DNA from: Micromonospora kangleipakensis | Lineage (GTDB): Bacteria > Actinomycetota > Actinomycetes > Mycobacteriales > Micromonosporaceae | Length of the DNA: 64,000 nucleotides | Assembly (NCBI RefSeq): GCF_004217615.1 | Contig: NZ_SHLD01000001.1 | Coordinates: 4,898,001 to 4,962,000, forward strand | Reading direction: 5' to 3' | Shown: in pieces, positions 8,543-17,586 of the stretch | How positions within the stretch are numbered: position 1 is the stretch's first letter | How the letters are laid out: each line of letters starts with the position of its first letter | Notes under the pieces: model-generated | Database searches by the model: none | What the model saw: the letters and a program-made list of their open reading frames with translations, nothing else | What the model was told of the DNA's origin: nothing | Translations under genes and position numbers: made by a program

Positions 8543-9964
8543 TTACGAATCGGCACTGTGCAAGTGTCTTGTCGCCTTGCTCAGTCGGTGCACGCCTTCG
8601 GATAGCTGGGCCAGGTCGGCCGTAGCCGCGAAGCCGAGACGTAGATACGCCCCTGTGGGTTCGGCAGCGAAGTAGCCGCTGCCGACGCTGACCGCGACGT
8701 CTCGGGCGTGGGCAGCATCGGCGATCGCGGTAGCCGACTGGAGGGGTCCCGGTATGCGTACCCACAGATGCAGGCCGCCCTGGGGGACGCTGGAGAGCGT
8801 CCATTCCGGAATCTCCGTGGCGAGTGCGGTGGCGAGGGCCGCGCAGCGTTCGCGCAGCGCGGTGGCCAGCCCGCGCAGGTGCCGATCCCATGACGGTGTG
8901 CTGATCAGTTCGACGGCGGCTTCCTGCAGCGGTCGGGCGAGGAAGAAGTCGTCGACGAGCCTGGTCGCGCGCAGCCGGTGGGCCACGGGGCCGCGGGCTA
9001 TCAGTGCGCCGATGCGCAGGCTCGGTGACGCGGGCTTGGTCAGGGAGGTCAGGTAGACCACTGTGCCGTCGTCGTCGTCGGCTAGCAGAGGGCGGGGCAT
9101 CGGTCCGCCGTGGCCGAGCAGTCGCGCGAAGTCGTCTTCGAGAATGAACGCCCCGACGGCGCGGGCGATGTCGAGGACCTGGCGGCGGCGCTCGGGTGGC
9201 AGAACCGCGCCGGTTGGGTTGTGGAAGGTCGGTTGGCAGTAGAGCAGCCGGGCGCCGGTCGTCGCGAACGCGTCTGCGAGCAGGTCGGGGCGGATGCCGT
9301 CGGCGTCGATCGGGACGGGAATGGGGCGTAGTCCGGCGGCACGCGCGGCGGCCAGGGCGCCTTGGTAGGTGGGCGACTCGACCAGGATCGGGCTGCCGGG
9401 CGCGGCGATGGATCGAAACGCCATGGAAAGGGCGTCTTGTCCGCCGCTGGTGATCAGCACGTCGTCGGCGTCGACGTTGGCGTCGAGGAGCCGAGCGAAC
9501 AGCGAACGCAGTGTTTCCAGTCCGGCGGTTGGTGCGCGGTCCCAGGCGTCGGGTCGCCGGGCTGCCCGGCTCAGCGCCCCGCCCAGGGCTTTGGTCGGCT
9601 GCAGGGAGCGGTGCAGGTAGCCGCCCGCCAGGGTGATCGTGCTCGTCGGTGGCGGGCTGAGCAGGTCGGTGGCGGTGCGGGCGTCGACGCTGCGGTCGCC
9701 GAGCGCGACCGTCTGCCACGACGTATCAACCGCGCCATGGGGCGTGCGCGACCGGCGGGGCGCCACGAAGGTCCCGCTTCCGGGCCTGGTCACCACTGTG
9801 CCTTCGGCGGCCAGCGCCGCAACTGCCCGCGCCACCGTCACTGGGCTCACGCTGTGACTACGCACCAGGTCACGATTGCTGGGCAGCCGGTCACCGGGTG
9901 CCAGGCGGGCGATCTCCGCCCGCAACGTGGAGACCAGAACGGCAATAGTGCTACTCTCGACCAT
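8543..9964 (-). CDS. MocR-type GntR/aminotransferase regulator
   Basis: A 473-residue fusion of a GntR winged helix (residues 1-70; LAPGDRLPSNRDLVRSHSVS, GTVVTRPGSGTFVAP) and a fold-type I PLP domain. In the PLP domain, Asn249 lies in CQPTFHNPTGAV, Asp277 in ILEDDFARLL and the Schiff-base Lys310 in YLTSLTKPASPSLRIG. MocR proteins use PLP or an amino-aldimine as effector. An earlier in-frame ATG at 10141 would overlap most of the divergent gene, so ATG 9964 was chosen; TATCAT sits 8 nt upstream with no ribosome-binding site, fitting a leaderless transcript. It probably controls the divergent aminotransferase and MFS genes. Confidence 0.9.
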   Translation of the reverse strand: MVESSTIAVLVSTLRAEIARLAPGDRLPSNRDLVRSHSVSPVTVARAVAALAAEGTVVTRPGSGTFVAPRRSRTPHGAVDTSWQTVALGDRSVDARTATDLLSPPPTSTITLAGGYLHRSLQPTKALGGALSRAARRPDAWDRAPTAGLETLRSLFARLLDANVDADDVLITSGGQDALSMAFRSIAAPGSPILVESPTYQGALAAARAAGLRPIPVPIDADGIRPDLLADAFATTGARLLYCQPTFHNPTGAVLPPERRRQVLDIARAVGAFILEDDFARLLGHGGPMPRPLLADDDDGTVVYLTSLTKPASPSLRIGALIARGPVAHRLRATRLVDDFFLARPLQEAAVELISTPSWDRHLRGLATALRERCAALATALATEIPEWTLSSVPQGGLHLWVRIPGPLQSATAIADAAHARDVAVSVGSGYFAAEPTGAYLRLGFAATADLAQLSEGVHRLSKATRHLHSADS

Positions 9965-9986
9965 GAGAGAACATGATAGCGCTATC
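9944..9986. promoter_or_regulatory. Divergent promoter and MocR operator over overlapping start codons
   Basis: The minus-strand MocR gene starts at 9964 and the plus-strand aminotransferase at 9963, so the two ATG codons overlap. Each has a TANNNT box just upstream: TACTCT (9952-9957), 5 nt before the plus start, and TATCAT (minus strand 9978-9973), 8 nt before the minus start. A direct repeat ATAGTGCTAC (from about 9945) and ATAGCGCTAT (from about 9976) brackets the starts, the layout typical of MocR binding sites. Motifs are seen; function is inferred. Confidence 0.6.
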
Positions 9987-11213
9987 GCCGCTTCTGGAGA
10001 AACGCTCCTCGACCTCACCGCCCTACGGGCCGACACCCCCGGCTGCGAGTCGGTGATCCACTTCAACAACGCCGGCTGCGGCCTGCTCGCCCGGCCGGTA
10101 CACCAGGCGATGGTCGAACACCTGGACCTGGAGGCGCGCATCGGCGGCTACGAGGCCGCCGACGTCCGCGCCGCCGAGGTCAGCGATTTCTACGCCGCCA
10201 CCGCGGAGCTGATCGGTAGCCAGCCTGGCGAGATCGCCTTCGCGGCCAGCGCCACCGATGCCTACACCCGGGCGCTGTCGTCCATCCCGTTCCAGCCCGG
10301 TGACGTCATCCTCACCACCCGCAACGACTTCATCTCCAACCAGATCGCCTTCCTGTCGCTACGAAAGCGGTTCGGCATCGAGATCGTGCACGCACCCGAC
10401 CACCATGACGGCAGCGGCGTTGACGTCGACGCGATGGCGCAGCTCATGCGAACACGGCGTCCGCGATTGGTCGCGGTAACCCACATCCCCACCAACTCCG
10501 GGCTGGTCCAGCCCATCGCGGAGATCGGTCGTCACTGCCGGGACCTGGACCTGGTGTATCTGGTCGATGCCTGCCAGTCGGTCGGCCAGTACCCGATCGA
10601 CGTCGACGAGATCGGCTGCGACTTCCTGACCGCCACCTGCCGCAAGTTCCTGCGTGGACCGCGCGGCACCGGCTTCCTCTACGTCGCCGACCGGATCCTG
10701 CGCGACGGCTTCGAGCCGTTGTTCATCGACATGTACGGCGCGCGCTGGACCGGTCCCGACACCTATCGCCCGGTCGACACCGCGGCGCGGTTCGAGGACT
10801 GGGAGTTCCCCTACGCAGCCGTCATCGGCAGCGCCGCCGCCATCCGCTATGCGCTACGCGTGGGCATCGGGCCGATCTCCCAGCGCACTCCCGCCCTGGC
10901 CGCCCGGCTACGCGACAAGCTCACGCAGATTCCCGGCGTACGCGTGCTCGATCGCGGTCCGAACCCGGCCGCGCTGGTCACCTTCGACGTCGCCGGCTGG
11001 GAACCGGTGCCGTTCAAGCAGGCCCTGGATACACACCGGATCAACTCGGCGCTCAGCTACCGGCACTTCGCCCAGTACGACTTCGCCGACAAGGACGTCG
11101 CCTGGGCGCTGCGGCTCTCGCCGCACTACTACAACACCGAGGACGAGGTCGATGCCGTCGCCGACGCCGTCGCCCACCTCACCGCCAGCCGGCGCACCAA
11201 CGAAAGGCAGTAA
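9963..11213 (+). CDS. Class V aminotransferase-like PLP enzyme
   Basis: A 416-residue aminotransferase class V/cysteine-desulfurase superfamily protein. N-terminal VIHFNNAGCGLLARPV binds substrate, LVDACQSVGQYPIDV supplies Asp202 and Gln205 for the cofactor, and the PLP lysine is Lys228 in TATCRKFLRGPRGTGFLYV. This signature groups with isopenicillin-N-epimerase-like and EgtE-like C-S lyases, but the substrate is unknown; I do not assign ergothioneine synthesis because no other egt gene is near. The MFS gene follows 4 bp after its stop. Probably regulated by the divergent MocR protein. Confidence 0.88.
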   Translation: MREHDSAIAASGETLLDLTALRADTPGCESVIHFNNAGCGLLARPVHQAMVEHLDLEARIGGYEAADVRAAEVSDFYAATAELIGSQPGEIAFAASATDAYTRALSSIPFQPGDVILTTRNDFISNQIAFLSLRKRFGIEIVHAPDHHDGSGVDVDAMAQLMRTRRPRLVAVTHIPTNSGLVQPIAEIGRHCRDLDLVYLVDACQSVGQYPIDVDEIGCDFLTATCRKFLRGPRGTGFLYVADRILRDGFEPLFIDMYGARWTGPDTYRPVDTAARFEDWEFPYAAVIGSAAAIRYALRVGIGPISQRTPALAARLRDKLTQIPGVRVLDRGPNPAALVTFDVAGWEPVPFKQALDTHRINSALSYRHFAQYDFADKDVAWALRLSPHYYNTEDEVDAVADAVAHLTASRRTNERQ

Positions 11214-11217
11214 GGTC

Positions 11218-12507
11218 GTGCAGACCCTGGACATGACAGACCAGGCATCGACGGTCGGCCCACCGGCGAGCCTGCGGCACAACCGGGACTTCCTCAAGTT
11301 CTGGCTCGGCGAGACCGTCTCCCTGCTCGGCACGCAGGTCACCACCCTCGCCCTACCCCTCACCGCGATCAACGCCTTCGGCGCCACCGACGAACAGGTC
11401 GGCCTCCTGCGCTTCCTGCAGCTCGTCCCGTACCTCGGGCTCGGCATGCTGTTCGGGGTATGGGTCGACCGCGCCCGGCGCAGACCGATCATGCTCGCCG
11501 CCAACCTGGCCCGGATGCTGCTGCTGGCCCTGGTGCCCGCGCTGTACTGGACAGGCGCGCTGAGCATGACTCCGCTGATGATCATCGCGTGCGCTGTCGG
11601 TGTCGCCTCGGTGCTGTTCGACGTGAGCTGGATGTCGTATGTGCCCACGCTCGTTCGTGACCCCAGGCACTACGTCGAGGCCAGCGCCAAGATGGGCATC
11701 AGCTCCTCGGCCGCCGACATCGCCGGACCGGGCCTCGCCGGGGCCCTGATCAGCGCGGTGACCGCGCCGGTGGCCCTTGTCGTGAACGCTGCCTCGTATC
11801 TGGTCTCGCTGGTGTCGCTCCTGCTGATACGCACCCGAGAACCCCAACCGCCGGCCGCCGAACGCCGCCACCTGAGGACCGAGTTGCGCGACGGCCTACG
11901 GTGGGTGATCGACAGCCGCATCCTGCGCTGGCTTGCGGGAATCGGCTTCTGCTGCAACTTCTCGATGATCACCGTGTGGACGATGTTCCTCCTCTACGGC
12001 ACCCGTGATCTGCAGCTGAGCTCGACCATCCTTGGTGGCGTCTTCGCAACGGCATCGGTCGGTGGGCTGCTCGGCGCGGTCATCTCGCGCAAGGTGATCC
12101 AACGGTTTCCCATCGGGCGGGTCTACCTCGTCGCCCAGTCAGCCCTGCTGCTCGGCCCGACGCTGATCGTCGTGGCAGCCGGTCCGCGACCGCTGGTTGT
12201 CGGGCTGTGCGCCCTGTCTTTCTTCACCACGTACCTAGGGCTCGGCGTAGCTGGCGTCATCATCGTCAGCCTCCGCCAGGCGGTCACCCCGCAATCGATG
12301 ATGGGCCGGATGACCGCCGTCTTCCGCACCCTGCTCTTCGGCGGCGGAGCGCTCGGCGGACTCACCGCAGGCCTACTCACCGGAGCCATCGGTGCCAAAG
12401 CAGCGCTGGCCGTCGCGGCCACCGCCTCGGCCGCAGTGGTGATCGTGCTCGTCGCATCTCCCGTGAGCCGGCTGCGCGCCTTCCCGGCGGTGGTAATGGC
12501 GGAATAG
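11218..12507 (+). CDS. MFS exporter
   Basis: A 429-residue protein with about 12 transmembrane helices. It starts at GTG 11218, with AAAGG 11 nt upstream; an ATG at 11233 has no ribosome-binding site. The first loop carries FGVWVDRARRRPIM, a variant of the MFS DRxGRR motif A, and TELRDGLRWVIDSRILRWL forms the central cytoplasmic loop. The layout is that of the EntS/DHA3-type efflux permeases. It lies 4 bp behind the class V aminotransferase and ends at a terminator hairpin, so it probably exports the product of that enzyme or a related toxic amine. Confidence 0.88.
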   Translation: MQTLDMTDQASTVGPPASLRHNRDFLKFWLGETVSLLGTQVTTLALPLTAINAFGATDEQVGLLRFLQLVPYLGLGMLFGVWVDRARRRPIMLAANLARMLLLALVPALYWTGALSMTPLMIIACAVGVASVLFDVSWMSYVPTLVRDPRHYVEASAKMGISSSAADIAGPGLAGALISAVTAPVALVVNAASYLVSLVSLLLIRTREPQPPAAERRHLRTELRDGLRWVIDSRILRWLAGIGFCCNFSMITVWTMFLLYGTRDLQLSSTILGGVFATASVGGLLGAVISRKVIQRFPIGRVYLVAQSALLLGPTLIVVAAGPRPLVVGLCALSFFTTYLGLGVAGVIIVSLRQAVTPQSMMGRMTAVFRTLLFGGGALGGLTAGLLTGAIGAKAALAVAATASAAVVIVLVASPVSRLRAFPAVVMAE

Positions 12508-12524
12508 CGCAGACAAAGACGCTT

Positions 12525-12558
12525 GGTGGCCGGCAGCCACAGCAGGCTGCCGACCACC
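12525..12558 (+). terminator. Hairpin terminator after the MFS gene
   Basis: A stem of 14 pairs (GGTGGCCGGCAGCC against GGCTGCCGACCACC, one G-U) closed by a 6-nt loop, 17 bp after the MFS stop. There is no U-run, which is common for high-GC actinomycete terminators. Confidence 0.6.
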
Positions 12559-12596
12559 AGCCGGCCCACTACATTCGGGAGTCCAGTGAGGTGATC

Positions 12597-13439
12597 TCAA
12601 CGACAATTGGGTAGGTATCGGTATTCGAATTGGGTGAGCACGAGTGCGGCGCGGACGATGTCGCCGACGCTTCGAGGGCTGGCGGTGGTATGGCGCAGGG
12701 CGTGCCATCGGCCGGTGAGCAGGGCGAAGCCGCGTTCGCCGAGGCCGCGCAGGGATCGCAGGAGCCGGTTATAGGTGCGGTTGTCGATGCCGAGGCGGCC
12801 GTCGTCGGCGGGTTGTTTGACCGGTGTGTGGATGCCTTGGCCCGCGCCCTCGTAGCCGGAGTCGGCGAGGGTGGGCAGGTCCAGTTGGGAGGCGGCCCAG
12901 TACAGCGCGCCGGTGATGTCATGGAGCTGGGCGCAGGTGAAATCGTGCAGGTGGCCGGGTGCCGCGTCGGAGGTCCAGATCGGGAGCCCGTCCGGGCGCA
13001 TGATCGCTTGGATGTTGGCGCCGAAGTCGCGGTGCTTGCCGGAGTACCAGGCGTCGATCGGTTCGCCTTTGACGCTGGTGGTGGTCTCCGTGAGGCGGTC
13101 GGTGTCGAACAGTTTTCCGTCGAGGATCACGTGGGACCAGCCCTCGTCGGCGACCCGGGTCAGGGCGGTGTGTAGGTCCGGAGCCTGGGCGGATAGGACC
13201 GTGATGGCTTCGGCGATGTAGCGGTAGGTGGTGGCCCTCGATACGGCGAACCCGGCGCCGAGCAGGGGCTTGTCCTCGCCTTTGCGGAACCAGACCAGCA
13301 CCATCAGCGCTTGGCGGAAGCAGGTCAATGCCCCGGTGCCGGTGCGGGTGCCGCGGGCTCGGCGCTCGGCGGCCAGTAGGCGGGCGAGGTAGTGCACGAG
13401 TTCCCTGGGTACGTCGAGCATGGCACGATAGGCGATCAC
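12597..13439 (-). CDS. IS5-family transposase (HARBI1-like DDE_4)
   Basis: A 280-residue transposase; GTG 13439 (VIAYRAMLDVPREL) matches where family members begin. Domains: N-terminal helical region, HTH in FAVSRATTYRYIAEAI, then the DDE_Tnp_4 core with Asp in HVILDGKLFDTDRL, the WYSGKHRDFGANIQAI strand, Asp in LPTLADSGYEGAG and the IHTPVKQP and RGLGERGFALLTGRW segments near the end. The reading frame is intact. Clear terminal inverted repeats were not found on either side, so the element ends are not given and it may be stranded. Confidence 0.85.
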   Translation of the reverse strand: MIAYRAMLDVPRELVHYLARLLAAERRARGTRTGTGALTCFRQALMVLVWFRKGEDKPLLGAGFAVSRATTYRYIAEAITVLSAQAPDLHTALTRVADEGWSHVILDGKLFDTDRLTETTTSVKGEPIDAWYSGKHRDFGANIQAIMRPDGLPIWTSDAAPGHLHDFTCAQLHDITGALYWAASQLDLPTLADSGYEGAGQGIHTPVKQPADDGRLGIDNRTYNRLLRSLRGLGERGFALLTGRWHALRHTTASPRSVGDIVRAALVLTQFEYRYLPNCR

Positions 13440-13654
13440 GTGGAGTCCTGACTGGTGAAGTAGATCTTGGCAGACCTCTTCTACCGAGGGCTCCACGCCC
13501 AGGTCCGGCACCGTTCACTATGGACGCTTGGTCCGTGTCGACCTATTTTCAGACGCCAGCTACGGCAGTGATACTTCACATCAGAGCCGGCCCACTCCGC
13601 GCGACATGAGGCGGTGCGCGATCCTGCGGGTCGCATTTGAAGGCCGGCCCTTGA

Positions 13655-14107
13655 TCAGCCGGGGAACGGGCGCAGGGGTGACTTATCGCCTACGGACCAC
13701 TTGTGACCGAACGGGTCCGTGAAGCCACCTTGACGGTGCGTCCCCCAGGGCACGCGGTGATCCTCGATTCCCGCTCCGGCGGTTGCGCCGGCGGCGAGCG
13801 CGCGCTCGATGACGGAGTCGGGATCATCGGCGAACACCTCGATGCGGGTGCTCGTGACGCCCGCCTGGCCGGGACTGATCTCCGTGGGGTTCTCGGGATT
13901 GACCTCGTGGAGAAAGAAGGGGGCGCCACTGATCTCAAGGCCGGCCACGCCACCAAGGTTCCACAACTCTGTCGCGTCCAGTGCGGTCTTGTACCAGGCA
14001 ACCGCAGCCTCTGCGTCTGGAACGATCAGCATCACAGAGATCACTGATGGTGAAGCGGATACCGTGTCGCCGGACGGGCCGGAACGATCTTTCGGTTCCT
14101 CGGTCAT
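13655..14107 (-). CDS. VOC family (glyoxalase/PhnB-like) protein
   Basis: A 150-residue protein; ATG 14107 (MTEEPKDRSG) is chosen over an in-frame ATG at 14191. The VOC/PhnB-like fold shows in SVMLIVPDAEAAVAWYKTAL, FFLHEVNPENPTE, IEVFADDPDSVIERALAAGA and the final RQGGFTDPFGHKWSVGDK. PhnB-like VOC proteins often lack glyoxalase activity; the ligand is unknown. It is soluble and stands alone. Confidence 0.85.
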   Translation of the reverse strand: MTEEPKDRSGPSGDTVSASPSVISVMLIVPDAEAAVAWYKTALDATELWNLGGVAGLEISGAPFFLHEVNPENPTEISPGQAGVTSTRIEVFADDPDSVIERALAAGATAGAGIEDHRVPWGTHRQGGFTDPFGHKWSVGDKSPLRPFPG

Positions 14108-14671
14108 GCCCACAGCGTGCCAGACATGACGAGCAGCGTCTCCTGGTCTGGCGACGGCCGATTCCACCAGCACCAACGGCCAGCAGACCACGAGGTGTGA
14201 CCGCCGTCCAACCCCTTGCTGAGATCACTTCAGTGAGCCCGAGATCGACGACGAGGGTCGAGAGATCTGGCTTTACGTATACAGCCCACGCAATAGTACG
14301 ATGACCCGGCGGGTAGTGACCGGCATCGTCTGACGTCCGCTCATCGGATCCGGAAGCCGCGCGGGCTTTCAGTCGCCATCCAGAGCGGCGCGCTGGCCCC
14401 AGCGCGCCGCATGGGGTGGCCCTGCCGAGCGACACACCGTAGGGGCCGCCGCCATAGCCGCGGCCCCAGGCAATTCGGACCTGATATCCGACGGTGCCAG
14501 CAGACGTCACCCGGGCGATCCGGGCGGCTGTCCCGCCTGGGGTGGTGCTCGACGGTGTTATCTCTAGTCGGGGATCGTCGGACAGCTTGTCCACGGCGGG
14601 CCGTCTGAACTGCTTCATCCTTTGTCGTGGACGCCGCAGTCTCGCTGTGTCCATGACGGCGGGAGAGCTTC
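14108..14671. other. No supported gene
   Basis: Neither strand has an open frame with a family match. A minus-strand frame spans the stretch but has no start signal and odd composition. The right end merges with the recombinase relic. Confidence 0.5.
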
Positions 14672-15150
14672 GTGCGGGTTCAACGAGTGGTGTCGCAAGC
14701 CGGTTCAGACGTGTCCTGGACGTTGCTCGGCGAGGACCATCTGCCGATCCCGCCGGTGGAGTCGTTCCTCTCTCACCTGGCTGACCAGCGCAGGTCACCG
14801 AACACGGTCCGCGCGTACGCCTTCGACCTGAAGGACTAATTCGCGTACCTGACATCGCGCGGGCTGGACTGGGCCCAGCTGCGCTACGACGAACTGGCCG
14901 GGTTCAAGCCATGGTTGAGATCGCCGCCGGCGGCACGGGCGGGCGAGATCGCCGTGCTGCCATCGGTGAAGTCGGCGTGCAGCGAGTCGACTAGCAACCG
15001 CAAACTGGCCGCGGTCACCAGCTTCTACGAGTTCCACGCTCGCCACGGCGTCGCGATGGCGTCGATCATTCGCGGCGCGGCCCGTCCGGTGGGCACGACA
15101 CGGACCTCGTTCCGCCCGTTCCTGGCCCATGTGCGGCGGTCCGGACCGAT
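14672..15150 (+). pseudogene. Tyrosine recombinase, N-terminal relic with in-frame stop
   Basis: From GTG 14672 the frame reads LPIPPVESFLSHLADQRRSP, NTVRAYAFDLKD, then a TAA at 14837-14839 where homologues have an aromatic residue, then FAYLTSRGLDWAQLRYDELA. The SAM-like N-terminal domain continues to STSNRKLAAVTSFYEFHARH and FRPFLAHVRR. The catalytic R-H-R-Y domain is absent. This is the core-binding half of an integrase, inactivated by nonsense and 3' loss. Confidence 0.8.
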
Positions 15151-15226
15151 GCGCAGCGATCTGCGGCTGCGGGAACCGATGCGCGTGCCGAGCTCGCCGT
15201 GTACTTCAGGTTTCCGAGCCGGAGCC

Positions 15227-15976
15227 TCAGCTGTTGGCCAGGGTGCGGTCGAGGAGGGGGAGCAGGCGGTCCCAGTGGCGCTGCAGTGCGGAGGGGTTGA
15301 AGGCGTGGGTGTCGGACATGGTGAAGCCGTGGACGGTGCCGGGGTAGATCTCGGAGGTGTAGCCGACACCTGCGGCATCCAGGGCCTGGTTGAGCTCGCT
15401 GATGGCCTCGGACGGCATGTCGTTCTCGGCGAGGCCGAGGTGGACTTGGGCGGTGAGCTTGGGGACGAGGCGGTGCGGGCTGTCGGGCGCGTCGGTGACC
15501 AAGGGGCCGGGATGGAATCCGGCGACGGCGGCCACCTGGTCGGGGTGGGCCGCTGCGGTGCGCATCGCCAAGACGGCGCCCATGCAGTAGCCGATCACGG
15601 CGACCGGTCCGGCGCTGACCTCGGGCTGGGTGGTGAGGAACCTGAGGTAGGCGTCGGCGTCGCGCAGGGCACGTTCGGTGGTGTGCGCCTCGATCAAGGG
15701 CATCAGCTGGGCGAAGACCGCGGGCCGGATCTCTTTTCCGATGTGCTCGGGAAGTTCGATCACCGGTGCCGGGCCGTGCCGGTAGTAGAGGTTGGGAACG
15801 AGCACGTAGTACCCGTGCTCGGCCAGTTCGCGGGCCATCTCCCTCAGCACGGGCCGCACGCCGAAGGCGTCCATGTACATCAGCACCCCCGGGCGCCGCT
15901 CGGCACGGTCGGGGAAGGCGGCGAAAGCGTCGGCCTGGCCGTCCGTTGTGGGAATCTGCAGCGTCTTGGTGGGCAT
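15227..15976 (-). CDS. Dienelactone hydrolase family protein
   Basis: A 249-residue alpha/beta hydrolase. ATG 15976 is preceded by GGAAGGAAG. The nucleophile is Cys131 in VIGYCMGAV, typical of dienelactone hydrolases. The acid is in GLAENDMPSEA (near 187) and the base His in YPGTVHGFTMSD (near 216). The N-terminal VLMYMDAFGVRPVLREMA also matches. The true substrate could be a lactone, a carboxymethylenebutenolide or another ester. Full length, cytoplasmic. It is divergent from a TetR gene with palindromes between them, so TetR control is likely. Confidence 0.9.
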   Translation of the reverse strand: MPTKTLQIPTTDGQADAFAAFPDRAERRPGVLMYMDAFGVRPVLREMARELAEHGYYVLVPNLYYRHGPAPVIELPEHIGKEIRPAVFAQLMPLIEAHTTERALRDADAYLRFLTTQPEVSAGPVAVIGYCMGAVLAMRTAAAHPDQVAAVAGFHPGPLVTDAPDSPHRLVPKLTAQVHLGLAENDMPSEAISELNQALDAAGVGYTSEIYPGTVHGFTMSDTHAFNPSALQRHWDRLLPLLDRTLANS

Positions 15977-16005
15977 AGCGGATCTTCCTTCCTTGGACTT
16001 GGTGT

Positions 16006-16063
16006 TGCACCGATCGGTGCAGAGCCTACATCGCTCGGCGCATGTAATGCACCGGGCGATGTA
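16006..16063. promoter_or_regulatory. Operator region between dienelactone hydrolase and TetR genes
   Basis: A perfect 16-bp palindrome TGCACCGATCGGTGCA lies at 16006-16021. Beside it TACATCGC (16027-16034) and GCGATGTA (16056-16063) form a second inverted pair. Both fall between the divergent start codons, where a TetR-family dimer would be expected to bind. The symmetry is seen; the binding protein is inferred. Confidence 0.65.
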
Positions 16064-16083
16064 ATCGGGTAGCCTCAGCAGGC

Positions 16084-16710
16084 GTGATGGAGAAGAAAAA
16101 GCCGGCTGGCCAGCCCGACAAACGCCAGGCGATCATCAACGGAGCATTGACGTTGTTCGCCCGCGACGGGTACACCCGCGCGAGCCTGGACGCGATCGCC
16201 GCTGAAGCAGGCGTCTCCAACCGCACCATCTACAACCACTTCAACGACAAGGCGGAGCTGTTCCAGACGGTGATCCAGGAGAGCACGCAGCGGGTCGCCG
16301 ACACCGTGATCGACGTCATCGACCGCCACCTGAGCAAGGTCGTCGACCTCGAGACAGACCTGGTCGACCTCGGGCTGGCTTGGCTCGCGGTGCTGACCTC
16401 CGACCTGGCTCCGCACTTCGCGCTCATCCGTCAGATCAACGCCGAGACCGAACACATCCCGCCGGCAGCGCTGAGGCTCTGGCAGGACACCGGTCCCGGT
16501 CGCGTGCGGCGCGAACTCGCCGACCGGCTACGCCAGATCGCCGACCGCGGCCACCTCACCATCGACGATCCCACGCGCGCAGCCGGGCACCTAATGCTGC
16601 TCATCTCCGCCGACAACCTGGCAGACCGCGCGATGCTGAACGACAAGGACGAAGTCACCGCCATGGTCTCCGCCGGGGTGCACGCCTTCCTCTACGGCTA
16701 CAAGCGCTAG
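16084..16710 (+). CDS. TetR/AcrR family regulator
   Basis: A 208-residue regulator. TetR_N HTH at residues 12-60: RQAIINGALTLFARDGYTRA, SLDAIAAEAGVSNRTIYNHF. The C-terminal helical domain is of the AefR/TetR_C type (LVDLGLAWLAVLTSDLAP, ALRLWQDTGPGRVRRELADR). The start is GTG 16084 or ATG 16087, the next codon; TAGCCT lies 8 nt before the GTG, suggesting a leaderless mRNA. It is divergent from the dienelactone hydrolase and probably represses both genes. Confidence 0.88.
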   Translation: MMEKKKPAGQPDKRQAIINGALTLFARDGYTRASLDAIAAEAGVSNRTIYNHFNDKAELFQTVIQESTQRVADTVIDVIDRHLSKVVDLETDLVDLGLAWLAVLTSDLAPHFALIRQINAETEHIPPAALRLWQDTGPGRVRRELADRLRQIADRGHLTIDDPTRAAGHLMLLISADNLADRAMLNDKDEVTAMVSAGVHAFLYGYKR

Positions 16711-16782
16711 CATCGCGCGTCACGCGCGGCCTATGGTCGCACGCCACTTTGCCGCACATTCTCATCCCGTCGCTGGCCGCTC

Positions 16783-17586
16783 GTGACGCCCCGTGGTCGA
16801 CATGTCTACGACGGAGTGGGCTCCAGGCCAAGGCCCTGGGACTACGTCCAACTGCAGATAAACGGCGAGCTGATCGTCTGGGAGCGCGGCCGGACCAACT
16901 TCGCCCAGCTCCACCGCCGGGTCACCGCCGGCCGCGACCTGCTACGGGTGGCACGCGAGCGTCCCGCCCACTACGTGCTGTTCGACCTGCTCGCGGACGC
17001 CGGCGGGCACGTGATCCTGAACCTGCCGCTGGCGCAGCGTCGGGCACGGCTGGAGCAGCTGCTCGCCGACGCGCCGGCGCAGCTCACCCTGACCCCGCAG
17101 ACGGCCGACATGCGGCAGGTGTCGGACTGGCTGCTGAACTGGACCGTCGCGGCAGGCATCGAGGGCGTGGTCAGCAAACGCCTGGACAGCCGGTACGAGC
17201 CTGGCAGGCGCGGCTGGTCGAAGTTCCGCACCCGGATCGTCACCGAGGCCATCATCGGTGGGGTCACCGGCAGCATCAGCCGCCCGGAGACCGTGCTGCT
17301 GGGCCGGTTCGTCCGCCGGGGACGGCTGCGATACACCGGCCGCTCCCACCCACTAACCCTGGACCAGCGTGCGGCGCTAGCCGAACTGCTCTCACCGCCA
17401 CGCATACCGCGCCACGGCACGGCCCACCCGTGGCCGCAGCCGCTGCCCGCGTCCTGGACCGGCCAGTTGGACCGGCCCGAGCCGCTGCCGTACGTGCAGG
17501 TGGAGCCGACCGTGGTGGCGGAGATCGACGCCGACATGGCTTTGAACACGGGCGCTGGCGCCATCGGGTGCGGTACATGACCAGGG
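16783..17586 (+). pseudogene. ATP-dependent DNA ligase, truncated and frameshifted
   Basis: Recognisable ligase motifs are INGELIVWERGRTNFAQLHR (motif III region), AAGIEGVVSKRLDSRYEPG (motif IV) and GWSKFRTRIVTEAIIGGVTG (motif V), followed by the OB-fold part ETVLLGRFVRRGRLRYTGRS. The nucleotidyl-accepting KxDG motif is missing because the 5' end is lost. Near 17537 one G is missing (ATGGCTTTGAAC); the expected continuation FEHGRWRHRVRYMTRA is in another frame. The sequence then runs into the 3' end of the opposing ImmA gene. Confidence 0.8.

Noticed and set aside
9876..9962. Longer N-terminus for the class V aminotransferase
   Set aside because: The extra codons are the complement of the MocR HTH and are not family-like; ATG 9963 has a promoter box in place.
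14204..14855. Minus-strand frame of over 200 codons
   Set aside because: No start signal or family, and it crosses a VOC gene and an integrase relic in other frames.
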